A DNA stretch of 64,000 nucleotides from Hormiphora californensis (taxonomy: Eukaryota > Ctenophora > Tentaculata > Cydippida > Pleurobrachiidae): the NCBI GenBank assembly GCA_020137815.1, contig CM035350.1, positions 7,017,447-7,081,446 of the forward strand. Reading direction: 5' to 3'. The translations under genes and the position numbers were made by a program. Numbering within the stretch: position 1 is the first letter of the stretch; every line of letters begins with the position of its first letter. Below the pieces are notes generated by a model. It was not told where the DNA came from. It searched no databases and worked only from the letters and a program-made list of their open reading frames with translations. This document shows positions 55,910 through 64,000 of the stretch, in pieces.

Positions 55910-58900
55910 TCACCACAACTTCTTATTCACATTCAAAAAAATTGTCTGCTCAGTCTGCTTCAGTGATTGAGTTCGAAGTCCCTGGATTTTGTGATGGTCC
56001 GTCACGAGGACCGTCTGGACTGGTGACCACCCCAGTGGCAGGGCCAGGACACTTTTGGCGAGGGTGGCAAGTTGGGAGAGAGGTGACCACCTCCAGTATT
56101 CAGCAAGTTGAGTTGTCTCTGGGGCTGGAGGTGCTGCCATGTAATCCCTTAGTTCTCGTTCCAATGAACTGGCTGGGTTTTGGTCGTAGTCAAAGAAATA
56201 GGATAGTAGGCGGAGTTTGAGGCGCTTCGAGTCGGGCTCTAGTTGGTCTGAACTTGCATCGAACAATTCACTGAAAAAAAGAAGAGTAAAATCCAAGAAT
56301 TGGTCAAAGACTCGTTGGAAAACAGTTGCTGGGGGGAACAATCTAACTTGTCAACTCACATGGACTGATATGTTTTTATTTTATTATCTCACCTTTTCAC
56401 AGAGGCAGGAACGGGAACAGACACACCGTTAGTAGAGGGTGTTATTTTGAGGCCTACCAACCTCTTAACTTCTTCTACAACCTCATCCTCCTGTGTCTTA
56501 TCTGTACACCACACTAACTTAAACCTGGCGGAGGTAAAATTAGGGTAAAATGTCCGTGGCGCCTTGCATTCTATGCATTGTAAAATCAGAAAAAGTAGTA
56601 GATCTGAAACCAAATTAAAACTAACCTAGGATCGAGGAAAGTGGCAACACGGTAAATAGGACTGTCAGTAAAAACTTTAATCTGCTCCCGAGCCTTTTCC
56701 GCCATGGCTCCATCCATCAAGATGCGTCCCAGAGATAAGAGAGAAGGAATGGCTACCGATATGAGTTCTCCTTTTGTAACGATGGTGGTTAGCTCGGAGA
56801 AGGGCTCCAGGGTAGAGTGGTTAGGGTCTGTTGTGCTAGATAGTTCGTAGGTCCACCTTGGGAACTCTAAAAAGAAAGGACTTTTATTACCAAGTTTGAG
56901 TTAATCACCCATATTTTCTTCACCAACTTATTGTTCCTACCAAGGTAGATACAGTCGGACCCCCATTTAGTGGCATCCTCGGGGGGAAAAATCCTGCCAC
57001 TAAATCGGGGTGCCACTAAATCGGGGTCAAATAATGTTATTTTCCTATATCGGGGGAAAACAATCCTGCCACTAAATCGGGGTGCCACTAAATCGGGGGC
57101 CACTAAATTGGGGTCCGACTGTAGTTATTTTCAATATAACTAATCGTGTTACCTTTTCCGTATGGAACTTCTGAGGATGGAGTTGGTATGGAGTTTAGGG
57201 CTGCTATCTGTGTCACACTATCAACTAGGCAATCAAACCTCTCTGAAGGGGAAGATTGGGTTATAGGTTCTGTCAAAGCACTGGCATGACAGGTTAGGTT
57301 TGGAAAGAACTCTTGACATTTATTATGACGGATGGGGATGTATTAGGGGAGTACCAATTAGTTGGTAGTTAATTAGTTGTTAATTAATTAGTAATATACC
57401 TGTTGACGCTGGTAACACTGTTGTAGTTGATGCAACTGGTGCTGTAGAGGGTGAGAGAAGGGACACATTACTGCCGGGATGGGCCTCTCTGACAACAACC
57501 CTTGCAACCTTACCCTCCAACCCAAACCGTGTAACGGTATCCAGTAGCGCTGTGTAGGCCGCGGTGATAGAGGGATGGTGAGACACTGACAAGAGGTGAT
57601 TCTGTAGCTGCCAATCCTCGCTGAAGTAGTACACAGTACTAGCGCACAGGAGTGAGCCCCCTCCACCGTTATCTTGGTGTGTTAGCACGATGTTAACTGA
57701 AGGGACGTCCTTTAGCTTCGTTGTGATGGTCTTGGTAACATGGGAGAGACAGGTAGGAATCAGGAAGTGCTGAAGAAGGGGAGCTGATAGCGAGGCTGTC
57801 GAGGGGACTTCTGAAAACGGGAATTGGTTAGATAAAGAAGGGTTAGATTTATTAAAAAATTTTAAAAAAACCGGGTTTTCTAAGTTTTCACAGACCCGTT
57901 TTCCCCCGGGGTTAAAATTACTGGGAAATTTTTGACCACCTGCAAAACACTAGTATTATAAAAAAAAAATACCCTTCAGTGGGAAAGTGAAAAATTAAAC
58001 CTTTTTTTCACACCACCAGTGGAACATTAAAAAAACATTCAAACTGAGTGAACAGACGAGAGAAAGAGAGGAGAGAAAATAGAAAGGAAAGGAAAAAGAG
58101 AGTAGGGGGAGTTGGAGAGAAAAAATTTTTTTTTTTTTTGGGGTTAGGGGTGGAAAAAAATCGAACAGAGGGAAACAAAACGGGCGCTCTTTTTTTTCCC
58201 CCACCCCCATCACTTTCCTTTTTCGGGGGGTGGGTTTGGGTGTCTTGTGCGTATGACTACTGCCCGCCTCTCTCTCTCCCCCTCTCTCTCTCTCTCTCAC
58301 TCTCTCTCTCTTTTCCTCTCCCCCCCTCCTTCTTTCTCATCTTCTCTTTCTTCTCTTCTCTCCTCTCTCTTTTCTCTCACATTCTCTTTCTCTCTCTCTC
58401 TCACTCAATCTTTATCTCTTTCACTCAGTTTGTTTCCAAAATCATCTAATAAAATTAGATGACTGCTTTTACATGCTCTATTACACAACAATAATGTTAA
58501 AGATTCTTTCACTTTTAGGCCTCGCAGGCTCGGCCCAAAAGTACAACTACAGAGCTCGCAGGCTCGCTCAGTAGTTACACTTAGCTTGCCTCGCAGGCTC
58601 GGCAGCTAAGTAAAAGGATCTACCTCGACCTGTCGGTCTCGGTTCATTATTGTTGTATTTAGAGCACTCGGCCTTCGGCCTCGTGCACTAAAAAGTAATA
58701 GACCATTTTAACCAGTCATCTAATCATATAACAAATAAGTAGGTGGGACAAGATTAGATGCCACAGGGATATTTATCAAGATGTGACAGTAAGACAGCAT
58801 GACAGACAAAAAGACAGACAACATGACAGACAACATGACAGACAAAAAGACAGACAAAAAGACAGACAACATGACAGACAACATGACAGACAACATGACA

Positions 58901-59859
58901 GACAACATGACAGATACATACCGGAGATGAAGGGCTGGTATTGATATTTAGAAGGGCCGCTAGGGAGGGACTACTGGCTGTTTCAATGGGTAACAACTCC
59001 TCAACAAGAAAGAGAAGCAGGTTCTTCATTTGCAGTAACGCCCTCATTTCACCCCCGTTACAGCTCTCGTCTGGCTCCTGGTGTAAAGAGAGAATGGAAG
59101 TTTAACACACTGCCGATATAATCATGGTTATCTACGTGACAACACATGATGTAGTTTCCCCCAGATGTTTAGTCATAGTGGTATTGCTCACTGGGGTTTT
59201 GTCTGGGGTTTTGTCTGGGGTTTTGTCTGGGGTTTGTCTGGGGTTTTGTCTGGGTTGTGTCTGGGGTTTGTCTGGGGTTGTGTCTGGGGTTTGTCTGGGG
59301 TTGTGTCTGGGGTTTGTCTGGGTCTTGTCTGGGGTTTTGTCTGGGTTGTGTCTGGGGTTTGTCTGGGGTTGTGTCTGGGGTTTGTCTGGGGTTGTGTCTG
59401 GGGTTTGTCTGGGGTTGTGTCTGGGGTTTGTCTGGGTCTTGTCTGGGGTTTTGTCTGGGTTGTGTCTGGGGTTTGTCTGGGGTTGTGTCTGGGTTTTGTC
59501 TGGGGTTTGTCTGGGGTTGTGTCTGGGGTTTGTCTGGGGTTGTGTCTGGGTCTTGTCTGGGGTTGTGTCTGGGTCTTGTCTGGGGTTTGTCTGGGGTTTT
59601 GTCTGGGGTTTGTCTGGGGTTTTGTCTGGGGTTTTGTCTGGGGTTTTGTCTGAGGTTGTGTCTGGGTCTTGTCTGGGTGGGGTAGTACCCAATGGGTACC
59701 CAACTATGCAGCAGGATCTACCTGTTTGACGGATGTAGTTGTGAGAGTATTGTCCTGAGTTACTGGGCTGGCTGCCATGCTGTACTGAGGTGTGACATTC
59801 TCTAGCCGCTGGATGAGGGAAGAGGTGCTCTGTAGGAGAGCCATACCAGGACTGGTCAG
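55910..59859 (-). CDS. hAT transposase-derived (ZBED-like) protein, multi-exon, catalytic residues apparently lost
   Basis: Minus-strand exons: 59859-59722, 59077-58922, 57810-57400, 57242-57153, 56866-56626, 56524-56393, 56270-55910 (stop). From 57810 onward all junctions keep phase; between 58922 and 57810 the phase does not fit, so an exon is missing or damaged. In hAT order: LLLFLVEELLP with LAALLNINT; SHVTKTITTKL; WQLQNHLLSVSHHPSI with LEGKVARVVV; YRVATFLDPRFKLVW (classic hAT block); and the C-terminal dimerisation segment LAEYWRWSPLSQLATLAKSV. The position of the first catalytic Asp (usually T-D-x-W) reads THQDNGGGG, and the second (usually T-D-N-A) reads REAHPGSN. About 510 residues are visible; any BED zinc finger would lie upstream of 59859 in poor sequence. 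I infer a domesticated gene or an old transposase with introns. Confidence 0.75.
56952..57121. mobile_element. Pogo/Tc1-like MITE, 170 bp, TA-flanked
   Basis: Inverted ends CAGTCGGACCCCCATTTAG / AATTGGGGTCCGACTG with TA at 56950-56951 and 57122-57123. The interior is repeated CCACTAAATCGGGGT. It lies in an intron of the hAT-derived gene and is the same family as 45780-45879. Confidence 0.85.
57830..58450. other. Low-quality, homopolymer-rich stretch
   Basis: Garbled A/T/G runs and CT-rich sequence in the intron of the hAT-derived gene. No feature can be supported. Confidence 0.6.
58454..58724. mobile_element. MITE-like element with imperfect inverted ends
   Basis: The left end (ATTAGATGACTGCTTTTACA) and right end (TTTTAACCAGTCATCTAAT) are imperfect complements over about 30 bp. 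The interior contains repeated CTCGCAGGCTCGG and CTCGGCCTTCGGCCTCG. No clear target duplication. Confidence 0.6.
58790..58918. repeat. GACAGACAACAT/AAAAA minisatellite next to a donor site
   Basis: About 11 copies of a 12-bp unit (ATGACAGACAAC and AAAGACAGACAA forms) starting about 3 bases inside the intron from the donor of exon 59077-58922 on the minus strand. Confidence 0.95.
59190..59670. repeat. GTCTGGGGTTT minisatellite in an intron of the hAT-derived gene
   Basis: About 40 copies of an 11-13 bp unit (TGTCTGGGGTT with TT, TG or C variants), with higher-order periods of about 120 bp. Open frames exist on both strands only because of the repeat. Confidence 0.95.
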
Positions 59860-59949
59860 CTGCTGCGAAAATATGGAATTAGATTGGCACCACAGGGGAA
59901 TATAGAGGGAGAGAGAGAGAAGAGAGGGGAAAAGGAAAGAGAGAGAAAA

Positions 59950-62600
59950 CACCTGTGGTGGGGGTTTAAACAAGGTTTACCAAACCCTGTTTAAACCCAA
60001 AACCCAACTCTCGAAAAATTCTTTGTTTTGGGAAGACCCAAAATGGAGGTGAGCCACATAATGATGAATGGAGCTGTTTATGACGGCAGGGTTACCAAAA
60101 CCCGTGGTACTCAAAAAAGGGTTTTTAAGAAAATTGACCGGGTTTAAAGCTTTAGAGGGCCTTTGGGGGGGCCTTGCCGGGGTATATAGGGTTTGGACGG
60201 CACCCCAATGTGCCTCTCCGCCTTCTTTCTCTCCCAATCGAGCTGTTTTTCTCCGGTTTTGGGTGCAATCCTAAAATTTCCCAGTGAACTTTTTGTATCA
60301 CTGGTTATATTAAACCCTCTGAAACCGGTTTTTTACCTACCCTTCATCCCCCTTTTTTAATTTTCTAATCAAATCGGCCCCCGAAAAGGGGAGAGAGTGG
60401 GGAAAGAGGGGGGGTAGATAGGAAAAAAGGGGGGGGGGTGGGGTGAGAAAAAACCCGTCCTTGTTTCTCGCCCTTCTCTCCCTTCTCTCCTCTCCTTCCC
60501 CCCCCTTTTCCCTTCGCCCTCTTTTTACCCCCCCCCTTTACCCCCCAAAACCCCCCACACCCCCAACCTTTTTTTTGGTAAATTATTAAACCAAATTTAA
60601 TTTAAACTCCCGGAAATCCACAAAACAGGCTGATCAAATCCCAATCGTTTAAAAATCGCTTAAACCAGACTAAGAAAACAATTTTGCCAATTGTAGACAG
60701 AACAAAAACTTGCTTTTTCTACAAAAAAAAATAAAAAACCCGAAATTTTTCCTTGACAAGTTAAAAATTTTGGATTGACTTGCGGGCCCCGGATGTCTGC
60801 AGCATTTCCCCCCTTTCCCATAACCACCTCGTGTCCTTACCTGATTACATTTTAAACATCATTAGAAATCAAGAGGGCCCGCCCGGGGACATACTCAAAA
60901 AACCTTGGGAAAGGGGCAGTGTTTTTAAAAGTGATTATTTCGGTAATTATTAAATGCTCTATTTTTAGCTTTAATGGTTAGGGGGTTAGGACATGCAGAG
61001 AATTATAACGGGGAATGCTATTAGAATTTCTTTTTTCAATTCCCATTTTAAAACCAAACGTGCTACCGTTTTTTTCTGGGAGCCTTTTAACCCAATAAAC
61101 CAGGGGAAATGGGAAAGTGAAAACAGAATTGGACCCAAAACCCCCCGAGGGGGCCAGCGATGGTAATTTTTTTTGGGTGGTTTGTTTTTGGTTTTTGGTG
61201 TTTGTTACCCTGTACAATACTGTAAACTCCATTCTCTCCTTTTTCACCATCTCCTGTGGGATAATTTGTCTGAAAAAACTGCTCCCAGATAATTTTTAGC
61301 AAAACTGAAGTACCGATAAATTTTTTATTTGCATTGTCAATAAAAACTGAGCTGATGGCAAAAAGAGGACAACCGATCCCAAAAAAAAAAAACAAAAGAA
61401 ATATCAGGATCGATTCCACACACTTAAAAAAGAATTGGCAATTAAATCAATTAACTAAGCTATAACTAACGTGGGACTGCACTGTGTTGGAATGCCCTGT
61501 TTAAAGTGGCGTTTAAAACTCCCAAAACAGTGTTACTTCTCAGACAATATTGACGTTCTCATAATTAATTACAAGGATCAAAATCTGCATACGGATCCAT
61601 AACCACGTCTTTTCCTAATCTCTAACAAAACCAATCCGGCTCGAAAAAACCCAATAAAATCGTGGCTTACTTAAAAAAGGCATTGCCGTTACGAAAAGGG
61701 AGCTATCTGTCTGGGATTTGTAGAGGAAAAGAGAAAAAAGAGGGGGGAAAGAGAGAAAAGAGAGAGAAAACTTCTCCTCTCCCTCCTTTTCCTCTACTCT
61801 CTCTTCTTCTTCTCTCCCTCTCTCTCCCTTTTTCTCTTCTTCTTCCCTTCTCCAATTTCCCCTCTCTTTTTCCCCCGGGCAAAAATTGTCCCTTTTGATA
61901 ACGAATCAAAAAATTTCCCCAATTTTGGAAAAAGGGGTTTTGGGGGGGGCTCAAAGAGGGGAGGGGGAAATTTTTTTGCACAAACTGTATCGGGGGCCCC
62001 TTTTTGAAGAAAAACCCCGGAATGGGGAAAAACAAAATTAAATTTTTTCCGGGGTGGGGCTGGGCTGCTTTTCCCCCCCCCCTTTTTTCCCCTACTCAAA
62101 ATTGGGGGGAAAGAAGAAAGCAACTGAGAAATAAAAAAACGGAAACCAAAAATTTAAGAGAAGATATATAATGATAAAGAAAAAAAAAAGGGGGGGGGGG
62201 TTTTTTTTTTCTGTCTCCTTTTTTTCCCCCTTTTTTCTCTCAAACCACCGTGACATAGATAAATGGCAACATATATTAATGACTACTGTGAGCTCTCTCT
62301 CTCCCCCTTTCGGGAGGGGACGGTTTAAAAGGGTCCTCTCGTCCCTCCCCCAAAACCTATTGGGGGTTTTGGTCCAATGAGGAGAGAGGGTGGGGGTCAT
62401 GTGACCTTCTCCGTTGTAATTAAAAGGGGAAAAAAAAACATTTTTCCCTGGGTCCCCAATTTCGAAGAGGAGAGGGGATAGCTGGGGGGTTTTTTGGGGG
62501 CCCCAAACCCCGTCAGAGCTGCTGGGGAGACCTTTTAACTCCGATCTGACAGCCTCTAGATGACCCCCTGCAGCGAGGGGGAGAGAGATATAGAGAGCAA
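59950..62600. other. Poor-quality region, no gene supportable
   Basis: Dense homopolymers (runs of 8-12 A, T, C or G), fragmented short ORFs without family motifs, and CT-rich or GA-rich tracts. It looks like low-coverage or uncorrected sequence. The 5' end of the hAT-derived gene may be hidden here. Confidence 0.6.
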
Positions 62601-64000
62601 TCGTTTGAGTGAGGGGTGAGAGAAATCATTTAACAGACATTTTACCATCTGTTACACCAATGGGACAATTGCTCTCATGGACCTCCCAAGAAATCCATTG
62701 CCCCCAGGCAGTAACTCTTTAGAGAGCAACAACTTCAATCGGTCGATTGTAGAGAAGGTCCTAAGGACAACTAAGTAAATCTGGAATGGCTGGCAGATTA
62801 GATTGGTAAAATTAATCTTACAAGGACGGGTAATTGCAAACCGAGGGCAATCATCGAATAAACCCCATGGTAGAGGAGAGTGGGAGTCGCTTGCGTTCGC
62901 GGCCCTGGTAGCTCTTCTAAACTCTTTATCTCCCTCGCTTCGGCCGGACTAGTATCTCTTTCTGTTGTCCTCCCCCCTCATTCCGCATGTCACAGCTTTT
63001 TACAAAAGTTGTTTTCTTTTCGATTGCTAGTAATCCTAAACCCCTTAATTCAATTTCCCATCTTTAATCCGTGATTGTTCTTTCCGTTCCGATTTTTAAT
63101 TCCAATCAGTACTAATTAGTTAAAATAACTGTTTCTCTTTAATCTCTTCTATCTCTGTCGCAGAAAATTGCAAAGTAGACTGGAAATTGACGGTCGTAGA
63201 GAGATAAATGTTCACAGATTTCAGGTGGGTCACAACAGAACAAAAGAGATCCCCACCCAATGAGGGGGAGATTACCCAAATCGAGATCGCGTTTCAAACG
63301 CAATGTACCACAATGGCTCTCTCCCGCTTACTATTAGTGTTTACAATTACAAATTAATTGATTCTTTGGGCAGTTTATGCCCTATAAGGTTGGTGTAAGG
63401 GACACCCGATACTACGATTACTGTACCGTCGTACCGGAGAGAGATTGTTGTATTAGATAGAGAGAGAGGAGGTACTCTCTGGTTCTGCGTACCAAAATCT
63501 GCTCCCGCCCTCTCCTCGGATCGCTGTTCGGGTGGGCCCCTCGTTCGGTCTCGGTCGCTACGCGCTCTCTCGCGCCCCGCTCCTCGCCTCCTCTCCCCTT
63601 CTCCTCTCTCTCGCTCCCGTATGCGCCCTCTCCGCCCCCCGCCGCGTCTCTCTCCTCCCTCTCGCTCCCCGCCTCCCCCGCTCGCCGACCCCCGGGGGAG
63701 GGTTGTGTGGCCCCCCGGGGGCGAGAGATTGGGGAGATTAGTAATTTGACCATCTCTCTCGCATTGACTCAATGATTGAGAAGAATATCCTTTAATTCAA
63801 CTATGTACCTTATTACCTAAATATTTCGCAGCCTAAAATCAAGAATATCGGGAAAAATATTCTTAATTTTACAACTAATTATCTTTAAACTTTTCAATTT
63901 TCATTTTACTTTATTCTAATTTCGCTACTACCGTCCCCGGCCTTTCTCTACCCGGTGGGCGGACTCTAGTGCTAACGGACTCTTTATCTAAATCCAAGGC
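62601..64000. other. No feature recognised; GC-rich CT tract at 63480-63720
   Basis: Cleaner sequence than the previous block, but without a recognisable exon. 63480-63720 is a C/T-rich, CGCTCTCTCG-type low-complexity stretch, whose minus-strand ORFs are Arg/Glu/Gly repeats. Confidence 0.5.

Noticed and set aside
59124-59729. ORFs of 142-201 codons on both strands
   Set aside because: Translations of the GTCTGGGGTT minisatellite within an intron of the minus-strand gene.
63347-63772. Arg/Glu/Gly-rich minus-strand ORF of 141 codons
   Set aside because: Low-complexity CT/GC tract; no domain and no splice signals supporting a gene.

Overview
The window is nuclear DNA of an animal. It carries many-exon genes with GT..AG introns, AATAAA-type poly(A) signals, very abundant CT/GA microsatellites, minisatellites and several families of DNA transposon. 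The gene set (a RIM-binding protein, ribonuclease kappa, a papain-fold cathepsin, a sirtuin remnant) is metazoan. The compact introns and repeat style suggest a marine invertebrate (sponge, cnidarian or similar), but the sequence alone does not let me name the phylum. A 100-base N gap at 19069-19168, several one-base frameshifts inside otherwise good exons, and homopolymer-rich garbled stretches (about 18.2-20.2 kb and 57.8-62.5 kb) show a draft-quality assembly.

Layout. 1-1.5 kb: C-rich degenerate repeat and (ACAGT)n. 1547-3827 (+): a two-exon secreted cathepsin L-like protease of about 619 residues with a lectin-like and Cys-rich C-terminal extension. 4076-5145 (-): a frame-broken sirtuin copy. 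5319-7204: a 1.9 kb Helitron-like element. 7321-8501 (-): a three-exon coiled-coil protein, possibly hinderin-like. 8730-9349 (-): ribonuclease kappa. 9.4-10.2 kb: a small MITE and TTAGGG-like sequence. 10252-54522 (+): one very large gene of about 50 exons and about 2,400 codons. It encodes a long coiled coil followed by SH3, FN3, SH3, SH3 and a basic C-terminus, which is the RIM-binding-protein arrangement. Its introns hold a second, inverted Helitron copy (46315-48194), a TTAA-flanked MITE, an 8-bp-TSD hAT-type MITE containing a tRNA-like segment, pogo-like MITEs, a 2.8 kb TIR element containing a collapsed LINE, and a nested single-exon antisense ORF (37219-38007). 55910-59859 (-): a multi-exon gene derived from a hAT transposase that appears to have lost its catalytic residues. 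59.9-64 kb: mostly poor-quality or low-complexity sequence with no gene I can support.

The most unusual feature is a recurring link between tandem repeats and 3' splice sites. A roughly 2.4 kb minisatellite of about 60 units (49.66-52.03 kb) ends exactly at the acceptor of the exon encoding SH3-II. Every unit carries its own branch-point-like, pyrimidine and CAG signal, and the common 39-bp unit is an open 13-codon frame in the phase of that exon. Similar repeats abut acceptors at 18.16, 25.42 and 34.44 kb. The RIM-BP gene also has a long run of exons that all start and end in phase 0, so most could be skipped without a frame change.
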